Shown: positions 36,960 to 47,914, numbered from the stretch's first letter. The stretch is DNA of 64,000 nt from Sarcomyxa edulis (GCA_009761415.1 QUOL01000011.1:868001-932000), one strand, 5' to 3'. A program made the numbers and translations. Notes: a model not told the origin generated them from the letters alone.

Positions 36960-37910
36960 CTGTTATTGCTCGTAACTTTCTCATCCAAACCGGCTTTCGC
37001 TATCACTTCCAGCTCTCCATCATTCCTGGAAATCACTCGACTTCATCGGTCTAAAACAAATTTGACTACAGCATCGTGGTTAGTACGCGACAATAGGCAA
37101 ATTTTCAAACATCTGGGTCTTGTTTCCGTGCCTGGTCAGAATCAGAGTGTACGTAGGTTGGCTCTGGCGGCGCTGGGATTCCAGGTATGTAGAGAGGGGA
37201 ATAGCTGTCGTGTGCATGCGTACCACGTACCTTTCACTGGCTCACTAAAGAATGGCAGCACCATCGTAAGCACGTCTCAACCATCCCGCTTCTCGCTCGA
37301 CGCTCTCGTCACGAACGCACCGTAAGTCTTATTTCGTCATAGTCGACAGTGATACTGACAGTAATCCTCATTTTGTGGTTTTCATGATGATGTAGATCTT
37401 CGACTGTACGTAGTCATTCTTCACCAGAGCCTACGCCTGATATTCTGATCTGATCTCCATGTAGAGCATACAGCGCCAGATCCCATTCCCCACCGTCTCG
37501 CACATCCTCTGCAATGCTGACAATAGTTTTTATAGTGGCATCTCGGTTCTCCTCAGGCTATTGTCTCTCCAAATCAAACTCGATCGGTCTTGCTCTTCGT
37601 GTCTGAATGCCAGAATACACTTACCACCCAGGGTACTCTAGGATCATCATTTCCAAAAAATGCGCAGTACTCAAGGTCTAGGAACGAAGATCTCGTCGTC
37701 TTTCGATGGAAGATTGGCTATGGCACTTATCGAAGCCGAAGCGGTGTTCTCTTCCTCCAAGGGATATGTCTAGAGGCTTCAAGCGCGAGTTGGATGGGGA
37801 TGGAAGGTATCTGGCGGCAAACTTTCAAGTCAAGGGGTCTCGTTAGTCAACGATACAAGCGGACTAGAAGGCAGACACTTGTACGTGCGTCGATGTCCTG
37901 ATAGTGCCTA
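36960..37910 (+). pseudogene. decayed coding remnant in U (right arm), unrecognised
   Basis: This is colinear with the left-arm remnant but more damaged. The segment reading EGTTVVYMRTPLIG on the left is interrupted here by indels near 37195-37260, and the FNGRWAMALIEAEAVF segment is frame-shifted near 37690-37750. Identical flanks around the indels make decay more likely than a different gene. Confidence 0.4.
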
Positions 37911-38744
37911 GTCGCCCATCGTCAATCGGGCTTGTGAGAGACCTGGCTCGTAGAATGGGCGAAGTTGTGATAACCGGATTTATCAAGTCTGCCCATTGTG
38001 TAACTATGCTACCGTCAATGATAGCTTGATATTCCGTCAAATTTGGGAAGCCTGAGGGTGCATCTGGACATGTCTAGTCAGCCGAAGCAGTACAGTCGAA
38101 ACTTCTCAAACTTCGCAGTCAGCATGTATCTGTCCTAATCACTCGAATTCCACTGTTCATTTTGCCTCGCGTCTCAAGTTTCGGGTCCGTATGGTGACTC
38201 TGCTTTGTTGCGGTTGGCCCTGTTCAGTGGCACTGTATCGAAGCAATTGTCGGATATCATGAGACAGGATGTCATCGACTCGAGCGTAGCGTTCTATATC
38301 ACACCAAGATCATATTATATCCTTCGATAACACAGAAGAGGTATCCATTGAAACGACATTCCTCGATATGGCAGTCAGTGGCCTCCGACTCCAACACTAA
38401 CAAATTGCATCCCGGAAGCAATCCGGAAGCAATATGGAAGCATTCCGAGAACATCCCTTCATCATGAGATGAGCCCAACGTTAACGCCTCGTCACTGAAG
38501 ACAAGAAAGAAAGTTGCACTCACCACGATAAACTGATTGAAAGGACAAGACTACTCGAGCTTGACGCCCAGGATACTTCCACAGAAAACATAATGCCTCC
38601 GAGATTTTCTCCCACGCGTGATACGCGACTGTGGCCGACACGAGGCGCCTTTGTTCCAAGTTATTTATATCAACTCGCCTTAAAATCAAAATAAATCCAC
38701 ATACCTCTTTCTTCCACACATCTTCCATCCACACCATCATCACC

Positions 38745-40711
38745 ATGTCGGCAACATACATGTGGCGTCTTGACAACGACAAAGAGAATAAAGGGACACC
38801 TCAAAACGACTGTAACAAGTTTATCGAGGAGCTCAGGCTTTGGATGTCCGATCAGGACATCAGGTCAGTGTATGGTACTCGACGAGACTGGAATGGGCCG
38901 AAGCACAAGGTATTGAATGAAGGTTAGTCTCTCAGTTGACTTGACCGCGATTGGAGAATATGCCACTGACGTTTTTGCCCCTTTGTCCACAGTGAGGTAT
39001 AGATTACAACCCTCCGTCAAGCAAGTGCCATTACCTGAAGAGCATGAAAAGGATTTGGCCAAGCATATCAAGGCGATTAGAGCTCTGATGGTCAAACTGG
39101 ACGACGAAGAAAGAAAGCAATTGCAGAGTGATTTTGTTTTATCCTGGAATCCCAAGGGGACGAAATACGAGGTTTTGGTGGAAGGTTAGTCAGTCAAATG
39201 CGCGATTGGGAGCTGTGCCACTGACATTGTTTCCCTCTTCCTCCACAGCGATGCGCAGATTGGGAGGACCCGTCCCAGTGCCGTCGCATAACGGATTAAA
39301 CCGGACGCCGGTCAAGGTTCAGGCTGGTGAGTCGTTCGTACTTGATAGGACATGAACTGGCTTCTGACAGTGTACTCGTCAGTGGCTGAAAAACAGGTTG
39401 GAGAACGGCTAGACAAAGGACCCGTCGCGCCACTCAGGGCCAGCAAGGGGAAGAAACGAAATGTGGACGACAGTGATAAAATCGCAACGAGTAAGTCATT
39501 ATGTGAACTATATAAACAAAAGAAAGACTAAAGAATTGGGTCGCGATTTGAATAGAAAAGAGCCGGGGGAAGAAACGCAGTCTGGACGACAGCGAGGATA
39601 CCACGTCGAGTAAGTCTTCATGTGAACTATATCTGAACTATATGAACGAAGGAGAAGCTAATGAATTCGGTCGCAGGTTCAATAGAGAAACACCAGGGGA
39701 AGAAACGAAGATCGGAGAACGATGATGATACCGTGTCGAGTAAGTCTCTATCCGAACTATTTGAACGAAAGAGAAACTGATGATCTGGGTCGCGACTCGA
39801 ATAGAAAAGCGGCGCACCGGTACTATGGGAGATTATGGTGTGCCCGAGACGATGCCGGAATTCGTCGAAGGTAGCAGCTCTGGAAGGAACAAAGATGCTG
39901 GTGAGTCGAACTCTCGTCAATCTCTTCGACAAGGATCATGCAATAATACTCTTCGACCCATATAGGTAATTTTGGCCTGTTTTCGGCAACATCGGGATCG
40001 ATCGAGAATTGGGAGGCCCCCTTCACCGTCAAGCCCTCCTCATCCTCTCCTTTGCGCCACGAAGATGGCTCGTGCCCGGCCAATAGGAATCTCGGGTCCT
40101 CAGCACAGCGGGGGATTGTTCCCGTTGGTGAAGGGTCTGGGACCACTTCTGGTGTGCCTACGCATGAATCCCGTGCACCCTTGTATGCAGTGGATTCTGG
40201 GTTTCCCGCACTGTCGTGTGAACAGGATTCTGGCCAGGAATACCACGACTCGTGCACGTCGCCACCAGGACCATCTGCCCTGAAAGACCACCAAGCGGAA
40301 CAATTGGCTCCGCAAAGCCAAGTGGGCTATGCCCACAACGACAAAACACAAAACCACATGAGCCATCCGAGCTCTCAAACTGGAGATGCAGGGATCGATC
40401 AGGAGATCTCTGCAATATTGCCCCATGGGCAAGACCGAACTTCGCATTATGTCGCGAATGCAGGAGACGAAGAGGAGGGAGATAAACCAGAGACAGAAAC
40501 GACCTACGACTGGTCTCGAGAGCAGGACATGTTTGTCCAATCCATGGTAGATCCTCCGTTGGAGATAGAAGAACGATGGAACGCACTGATGCAGGATGAT
40601 ACGATAGCCGAATGGTGGGACGGCATGTGTGTTCTGGAGGAAATGTGGGGTGAGACGTGGAATGAGATGAAGGAGAGTGAAGATGGGACGCGATCGTGGA
40701 ACGCAATGTAA
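38745..40711 (+). CDS. unknown multi-exon gene with tandem Lys-rich exons (U copy, right)
   Basis: Eight exons (38745-38922, 38993-39184, 39249-39326, 39383-39490, 39556-39609, 39686-39739, 39805-39900, 39966-40711) sum to 1506 nt, 501 residues, all intact. Exons 5 and 6 are each exactly 54 nt in the same phase and encode KKSRGKKRSLDDSEDTTS and KKHQGKKRRSENDDDTVS. The 3' part of exon 4 (SKGKKRNVDDSDKIAT) and the start of exon 7 (KKRRTG) repeat the theme. The flanking introns are also alike, so an exon-plus-intron unit has been duplicated in tandem. The C-terminus carries DAGIDQEISAILPHG, TTYDWSREQDMF and IAEWWDGMC. There is no known domain, signal peptide or membrane segment. Conservation of splicing in both arms argues for function. 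Confidence 0.8.
39491..39804 (+). repeat. tandem exon-intron units inside the right U gene
   Basis: Three introns share the pattern GTAAGTC, TGAACTATAT-like text, AACGAA or AACAAA, then GGGTCGCGA and AATAG. Between them are 54-nt exons beginning AAAAG/AGAAA and ending TCGA. The repeat period is about 120-130 bp. The left arm has the same units at about 9240-9560. Confidence 0.8.
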
Positions 40712-41289
40712 TGGGCATCGAGTATCGTCAAATTTGTATCTGTACGAGAATTTTTTTCATCGCTCTGGAGCTAATTACAATCGTAGTTCCATTGGGCTTC
40801 AACACACTTTGCTATGTAGATAAGTTGTCCTTTGGACTGCTATACACAATATCCAACACGTACGAGACAACACTAGGGCAGACGTCGTTGAAGCCCTAGA
40901 CGTCCCGAGAATCGAGTAAGGATTTCTCTTGGAAGGACTCACTGCAATATAGCCAATCATGTATCGATCCGGCGTCGAGAGAATATAATCGTCGCGTCGT
41001 ACATAGGACCTGGAATGCTGAGGATTGTAGAACGGGAATGTACCCGAAATCGAGGTAGTCCTAGCTAGAGGACGTTGCAATATAATGACTCTGAGGGATG
41101 AAGATGGCCTCGCCGGACGAGCTTCAAGCTTCAAGGTCCGACCGAGTCCGACGAACATCCGACATTTGCCGATATCTGCCGTCCCTCTTGACTAGTGACT
41201 TTCTAACTTTCTTTTCCAAAGGTAATGTTGTTGGCAAAATTCTGCCAATTCGCCAATTCGCTGTGACAAATGGCAATTACCAGCAGATG

Positions 41290-41352
41290 GGCCTCCCGCT
41301 CTCAGAAAACTCGATCGGAGGAGAGTGAGAAGAAATAGCTGTGGCTGTGCAA
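41290..41352 (-). repeat. short repeat D, copy 2
   Basis: This is the reverse complement of 12367-12423 with a few small differences. It lies in the 340-bp spacer between the distal end of the right U arm and the 3' end of C2. Confidence 0.75.
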
Positions 41353-41521
41353 CTAACCCTAATTCAACCAGTGAATCTGGGTCGCGACTCAGATCTCAGA
41401 CGCGAACGTGACTACTATATGTAGATATTGCGTCGACCATAACATTTCCCCTCCCCAATATATTGCTTGCTTTTGTAGAACGAAATTATATAGAAACAAG
41501 TGATAGGCTAATAGCGCCCTG

Positions 41522-44500
41522 TTACAGTTGTCTGAGTATCTCCGATATCTCCTCAGGAGTCTTCTGAGTGATCATTTCGCAGAAGAGGGGATGGTTGCTT
41601 ATGGGATGCTCGTAAAGTTGTTCATGAGGTGTCGTGGTACAAAACTTGGTGACCCGAGTCGGTGTTCTTTGCCTTGCCAGGTAAAATTATAATGAGATAG
41701 AACGCGAGACAGGAAGAAAGTGAAGGAAACTCACAGACATGGTCGACAGAACATGTCTCCGGACTTCGCAGTATAATAAATGACATCAAGATGCGAGCGA
41801 TGCAATTTGTCGGACAATGGTTTATGGGCATCAGGGATGGCTGACAATCAAAGAATATCAGTTCTCAAGTTCTAGGTGCGTTTCAAAAATCTTGATTGAA
41901 TATCCTACCGTTCGATATTTCAGGCTCTTTCGTGACCTGAGGGGCTACAGATTCGATAGACGTGACCGCATCTGGTTCGGCCTTGACCGAAGAATCAACC
42001 GGTACAGGCATCTCTAAAAGCATGATGGTATTTCCAGGTATTGAAGCCATGGGTACCGCGATCTTCAGATCGACAAGGGCTTGGTCGTCCTCGGAAGGCC
42101 CACTGTTCTGTGCCCTAGAAGATGTGGATGTTTCCAACTCTTCGGTAGGGAGCATGTTTGCTTCAGAGGAAGGGGACGAGTTCGTTTCGATAGAGTCAAC
42201 GGTCTCTGGAAAGAACTCGTGTCTCTTCGGATGAGGCAAGGATGTCTTAACGCTGTCATCAGGATGTATTCCTTGGTCTGCATCATTCTGATTAGATGCT
42301 CCGTTATCAGACGATGCGACACCTAGTGAAGCAGAACATTGAGAGTTTAGTCGCGCAATGGAACGGTTCATCAGAACAAATGGCGTACTATTCGCAAGAA
42401 TCGGCGTATCAACAAGGATAACAGCAGGCCCTAGATCGACACTTTCTGCGCTTCCCAACGACAGAGACCGTACCTTTGGGGTGGCCCGAATCGAGTCATT
42501 GTCAACCAACATCAATGTAGGCTCCGCGGAGGCTTCCAAGGCATGCGCAGGTTCTTCACATAAACCTTTGGGTGTTTCTATCTGATGCTGGGTCAAGTCG
42601 TGATCCTGAGCTATAGGTTCAGGTAGCTCTTCCACTGCCATGTCTTGGGCAGGGTCATCGACGATGTTGAGATCTTCATCCGGTTTCTCGTCAGATTGCA
42701 TTGGTTCAGTTTCGAGAAGATCCAAACCCATGCTCTGGTCCTCCTTTCCATCGAGTGTATGATCAATAATTTGAGCAATCGATGAAGTCGACAAATGGGA
42801 GGAAGAAAGATCGAGATCTTGAGCCGACTCGTGATTAATCGACGATGTAATACCAGGGGTAGTCTCCAATTTGACGGAGAGAATGGGAACAAGCGTGACA
42901 TCGCTGGTATCAGATGTGTCGGCAGGACAAGACAAGTCAACGTCGCAGACATCAGACTCTGCAAGTGGTGGGGCAGGAGTGCCAGCGGGCGATCCTTGCA
43001 AGACAATTCCATCGTCTTGACGCTGAGGGTTAACTGGCGAATGAGTGTTCAACTCTACGGGTGACTGGACGATATCTAGGATCAACTGAACCGCAAAAAC
43101 AAGTGCAGTGTGCTTACCAGAGTCGTAGGATCGGTGATCACTGCACTGCTAACTACCCCTAGGACATCGCGTCCTTGGGTAGCATTAGGCGCTGGTGATG
43201 TATTGATGAACTCCTTCCCGAAGGTACTACTGTGGATCACCTCTCTCAACCTAGCATTTTCATCTTTCGACATCTGAAGTTCCAGACGAAGTTTGGCGTT
43301 TTCAGCTGCAAGCGCTTCAAACACCTGGTAAGATACCGAAGAGGGCTTTGGTTCGCGCTTTCGATAATGGCGAAGAGGGGACTTAGATGTATCGTCATAT
43401 CCACGAGGGTCGAGATGCCAATAATGACAAAGAGGGTGGTTGATATTGCTGGTTCCGCGATGGTGTGAAGTCTGTCGTGGGATATCTAGGGTAATAGCGC
43501 TCGTTGAAGGGGATGAATCTGCCATTACAGAACCTGCGTGGTCTGTGTTTGATTTAGAAGATACACTGTCTGGGAAAAGAATGCGCTTGATACATTCGTG
43601 AGGGGTGAGTGTCAATTTTTGTAGGAGCTCGACCGTAGACCGACAATACCATCCCAGATCATATAGACCAGCAAATATAACATGCTGAGGGAAGAATGGA
43701 TGTCTGATCTGTCGTGAGAAACTGAGACCCAACCCAGGCCATAGGACCCAATCCGTCTCCTTTCTAATGAATAAACGATACTCTGGAATACAGTCGATAT
43801 ACAGATCTCCGGGCGAACCTAGCTGAGCAGAAGGAGGGCCGTGACCTCGGTACTGGGAATACGGAATGCGATACTGTGCGGCAGCAGGTTCTGGTTCGAG
43901 TCCTGGTGGAAGAGGCGTCGGCAAGTCCGTGACAACGAAGGACTTTGGACAACATTGTATAGTGGGATCAAATGAAGGCTCGGGCAATGTAACGAGCTCA
44001 CTGGATGCACTCGCAAGAGCGGATGGTTCCGTATGACTCTCAGCCTGGTGAGGTTCGGCGTTCTCGATATTTGCAACCAGCTTCCTCTTCTTAGACGGGT
44101 GACGAGTCTCAAAGTCTGACTGCTTTCTCTTTCCATCCAAAATTTTCGGAACTTCTGGTGGAGGGCTAGTGATGTACCTAACAATGTCGGAAGCGGGGGG
44201 ATATGCACCGTTTTCTAGCAGCCAAATAAAGGTAAGCTTGACGGAACGGCGGCAGTACTAAGATACAGGACTCACTAGCTATGTTTCTGTGGTGCAAGCT
44301 ATCTTTTACAACCCATCCAAAGAAATGCCCCTTGGAGATCCACCAGAGGATACGCGTTGGGAAGAGGGGATGCGTGAGCGTGTGTTTCAGAGTAGGTCCC
44401 GGCCAAAGTGTCCATCCATCGGTGTATCGTGCATAGAGCTGATGACTTTCGGCATCGATGTAAATGTCACCTGGATCTCCTATGGACAACATTTCAGGGA

Positions 44501-44732
44501 GAGCATTGGGAGGACCAATACCACGAAACTCCGTAAAGAACTGTAAATTCTTCGGTGTAATGTCTGGACCACCCAGAGACGCGTTGTTGTCCGCTGGATG
44601 TCTTTTGACGACTCTGAAGGCGCGTCTTGCGTGAAAAGAAATACCAGCATGAGAGACAATTTGACGAGTCGGAGAAGAACTTGAAAGATTTGCGCCTACT
44701 AGACGGTCCAGATTCGCAGGCTCGCAAGACAT
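41522..44732 (-). CDS. C2: paralogue of C1, two GxPGDxYID modules and Cys/His tail
   Basis: It starts MSCEPANLDRLVGANLSS at 44732. Module A: FFTEFRGIGPP, GDPGDIYIDAESHQLYARY, GWTLWPGP, LTHPLFPTRILWW, HFFGWV. The second large exon ends at 43118, with a PSKKRKL basic patch and module B: YSQYRGHGPP, GSPGDLYIDCIPEYRLFIRK, WVLWPGLG, IRHPFFPQHVIFAG. A coiled segment (LAAENAKLRLELQMSKDENA) follows. Exon 3 (from 43085) is a long acidic disordered stretch, larger than in C1. The end has RSHLDVIYY, GDMFCRPCL, TKFCTTTPHEQLYEHP, HPLFCEM and EEISEILRQL. The exon plan equals C1. Nothing identifies a catalytic role. Confidence 0.75.
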
Positions 44733-46679
44733 CTCTAGAGCGTGTAAATGTGAATTACAATGTCTTGATGGTAGATCTGCGTCGATACACCTTCATGTCA
44801 AGATGTGAAGGCGGGAAGAAAATGAAATGCAGATTTCTTGAAATTGCGACTGTCACGACGCGATCGTGACTTCAACCTTCGTTGCTCATTTCAGTCAGTC
44901 GGTTTTTCGTCTCAAGTCTCTACAGAGTGGAATGATGCACGAATACATAGCTTAGAGGAAGCTACTTGACCTCAAGGTTTGACTGAGAAGTTGATAGATT
45001 TGTTACTAGTCAGCAAAGATCAAAGATAGAAGGGCAATATAAAGCATAATGCCATTGAGATCGATTAAATATATCAACATCGAGGTCGCGTTCATTGAGT
45101 GAATAAACCAAGCGAGGACCAAGATGATCAAGCCTGAGTGTCCACATGCGTGTTACACGGAGGCAGTCCATACATGAGACAGTGTCCGCAATACCGATCG
45201 TTATTGACTAACGACTAAAATGCAGGCCGCAGCACTGTGGGTATGCTGTATGATGTTGGGGTCGAGGATCCTTGGCAATGGAGTCGGGTATGGGTATAGA
45301 GAGAACCGAATCCGAGGATACAGACACGGAGGTGAGTTCGTTTGGGGTGCTATTCCTGGATTAGGAAAAAAACGACCACACATCCAGAGATAAATTCCCC
45401 ACAATGGTTGAATAGACAATTCATACGATCTCACATAATCCAGTGGCATGGACCATCAATTCCAAAAGTCTAAAGTCGCGATGCACGGAATCAATTCTGG
45501 GTACTCGGGGTTCACACCAGACCGGAAAGGACCATGTTCTGGGTTCTGGTATGAACCTCCGCCACAGAACACATCTTCAGTTGAGCCGTCTGACTACAGC
45601 CTGGGTGAAAGGCAATATACACGTTACAAATTGTGATCAACTAGGCTGATTCTGAGACGATAAGAGCATGCTCACAGTAGTTGTCGCCGAGTGAGATGTC
45701 TCCTTGGCTCTTTCCCATTGTCATGTCTCCCTGGGACATTAATACCACCAAAATCATTGAGAGGCCTCTCGACATATCCACGAGGTACTCGTGTCGAAGG
45801 AGTCGCGTGGTAGCGCGTGGCCCTGTATGTTCGTATTCATTTATCTTCCGTGCTGTTCACCAAAGCCATTGGTCAGAGAATCGAGGCCTGACGAGCTCCA
45901 TCTAAGCAATCTGTTAGAAAGATGGAGTAGTGTTCTGGTGCAATAGGCGACGAGAGGAAACGTTCGAGAGCAACTGCCAGTGCCAGAACTTTGAAAGAAA
46001 GTTTGAAGGTCGCGTGTGCACAGCCACATACTTTTCTCTTCTTTCCAGGGCCATGTCTAAAATCGAATCTACCTCGACATTGCTCTCAATCTGACAGCAC
46101 CACCCCAAAGTTGCAGATATACAGTCTCATGGAACATTGCTCCCACTCTGTGGGCTCCAAAACCAGTCAACACGACTAAAGTCTCCCTGAACGTGGATTT
46201 GTTACTTCAATGAGGAGCCTTGAGGAGCCCTTACCTCCGAATTTCTCAGGACCCGAATAATTCTACCGCCGGATTCCTGGATGGGACCATGGTTTCTCAC
46301 AAGCGACGGAATACTGAAGGGCTCTATCTAGTGGAAGCCACTCTCACGAATCCTCGATGCTTCCGGAAGCATCGTACTTGCCAACCCTCTTGGGGGACAT
46401 ATAAATAACTGCAAGTACCAGTTACTATCATCCGATGTTAGGCTCCAACAAGCGCCAAGTTCAGATAATCCTGAACCCCTTGTGAACGGCTTGTCAACAA
46501 CGGATTGTTATCGATCTCAGCTCTTGCGCAATTGACTGCGCAGCTCTCGTGGAATGTAACTTGGCGTATCATTTGTGTATCTCGGACTTGATCGACATAC
46601 CATGTTAATTACTTGCTTTGAAATGCCAAGATTATGTCTCGAAAACAAACCTGTCCTTTCACATCTTTCCTTCATCTTT
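44733..46679. other. 2-kb gene-poor stretch
   Basis: Only short overlapping open frames (up to about 100 codons) occur, with no signal peptide, domain or splice pattern that could be supported. It separates C2 from the repeat-peptide precursor. A non-coding RNA or a fast-evolving small gene cannot be excluded by eye. Confidence 0.45.
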
Positions 46680-46706
46680 TTTTATACCTTCGCGAAGTAT
46701 AAAAGG
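46680..46706 (+). promoter_or_regulatory. TATA element within a near-perfect palindrome
   Basis: TTTTATA-C-CTTCGCGAAG-TATAAAA at 46680-46704 is symmetric around the perfect 10-bp palindrome CTTCGCGAAG. The right half forms TATAAAAGG (46698-46706), 86 nt before the ATG at 46792, with a pyrimidine-rich stretch after it. This is a good core-promoter candidate for the repeat-precursor gene. Confidence 0.6.
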
Positions 46707-46791
46707 TGGTCACTGTCCTCCCCTCTCTCCAGCTACCCAGCCCTTCTTGTACACTTCGAATTCAACAAACTCATTTTCTCGCCTATCTACC

Positions 46792-47914
46792 ATGCAATTC
46801 AACAAACACTTTGTCCTCTTCGTGATTGCAGCGGTCATGTCTGCTGTTTCTGCCGCCCCAGTTAGTCCGAATAATATCTTACCGTTTAGATTCAAGCGGA
46901 CAGTTTTTTTCACTATAGCTCGCGTCTAACGCTGACGCTGTGGCGAATAGCAACGCTGCTTTCGTCAAGGACCCCGTATCCTCCTTCGTCTCCAGGAAGC
47001 ACGGTGACTCTCGTGGACGTAGCCGTGAACGCAGCCGTGACCGTAGGCTCGTTTTCACTCGCAAGCATGGCGATTCCAACGAACGCAGCAGTAGCCGCGA
47101 CCGTCGAGACTTCGTCGCTCGCAAGCACGGCGATTCAACTGAACGAAGTGGCAGTCGCCACCGTAGGACCATCGTTGCTCGCAAGCACGGTGACTCCATC
47201 GAACGCAGCCGCGACCGTCGTGATGTCCTCGCTCGTAAGCACGGCGACTCTACTGAACGCGAAGGTGGAAGGAGCCGGGAGCGCTCTACCATCATTGCTC
47301 GTAAACACGGAGACTCAACTGAACGTAGCCGTGAGCGCAGCCGTGGTCGTGACCGTCGCGCCGTCTTTGTCCGAAAGCATGGTGATTCTACTGAACGAAG
47401 TGGTAGCCGTGACCGTAGGACGATTGTGGCTCGCAAGCATGGCGATTCCAACGGACGAAGCGGTAGTCGCGACCGCAGGTCAATTCTCGCTCGCAAGCAC
47501 GGTGATTCCACCGAACGAAGTGGCAGTCGCCACCGCAGGACCATCGTCGCTCGCAAGCACGGTGACTCCACTGAGCGCAGTCGTGAGAGGAGCCGAGATG
47601 GTAGGGACCTTGCTGCTCGCAGGCATGGTGACTCTAGGGAGAGGGAGGGAGGAAGGAGCAGGGAACGTCGATCTGTCTTTGCTCGCAAGCATGGTGATTC
47701 CACCGAACGTAGTTGTGAGCGAAGCAGGGATGGTAGGAGTCTCGTTGCTCGCAAGCATGGAGACTCCAGGGAACGCGAGGGAGGGAGGAGCCGTGAACGC
47801 TCCAACATATTCGCTCGCAAACACGGTGATTCTACCGAGCGTAGCCGTGAGCGAAGCAGGGACCGTAGGAGCTTCGTCTCTCGCAAGCACGGCGATTCTA
47901 GGGACCGCAAGTGA
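46792..47914 (+). CDS. secreted KEX2-type repeat precursor with 15 RKHGDS units
   Basis: Exon 1 (46792-46860) encodes a signal peptide (MQFNKHFVLFVIAAVMSAVSAAP). An intron ends TATAG, and exon 2 (46919-47914) continues LASNADAVANSNAAF; total 354 residues. The rest is 15 units beginning RKHGDS (one is RRHGDS), each about 18-24 residues. Examples are RKHGDSTERSGSRDRRTIVA and RKHGDSNERSSSRDRRDFVA; the last is cut to RKHGDSRDRK. Each unit carries the dibasic RK before HGDS, and most have a second dibasic RR before a short hydrophobic tetrapeptide (TIVA, DFVA, AVFV, SILA). Fungal precursors with a signal peptide and regularly spaced dibasic sites are usually cut by Kex2 in the Golgi to release several similar peptides. 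Expected products are HGDS...-type charged peptides and/or the short hydrophobic pieces. The repeat also resembles Arg/Ser-rich sequence, but the signal peptide argues for secretion. Confidence 0.8.
46979..47914 (+). repeat. coding tandem repeat of 54-72 bp
   Basis: Fifteen units share the core CGCAAGCACGGTGATTC with variable spacers; unit length differs in multiples of three. Two longer unit subtypes contain EREGGRSRER or ERSRERSRDR. The alternation suggests block duplications: units 3 and 9 are near-identical, as are units 11 and 13. Confidence 0.85.

Larger units (their letters stand above)
36685..41180 (+). repeat. right arm of the inverted duplication (unit U)
   Basis: This is the inverted partner of 7765-12366; the 24.3 kb between the two arms are single copy. 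It sits exactly between the 5' end of C1 and the 3' end of C2. Divergence is uneven: the first part of the U gene and its upstream region are almost unchanged between arms. The last exon of the U gene and the decayed remnant differ much more. Confidence 0.9.

Noticed and set aside
40712..40899. Small frame after the right U gene (LITIVVPLGFNTL...)
   Set aside because: The left arm has the same DNA but a shifted frame with respect to the first ATG, so it is better read as 3' UTR.
46879..47910. 343-codon minus-strand frame across the repeat block
   Set aside because: It mirrors the plus-strand repeat; the spliced signal peptide supports the plus strand.
46979..47914. CRISPR-like regularly spaced repeats
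   Set aside because: Spacers are themselves repeats in a continuous coding frame in a fungal genome.
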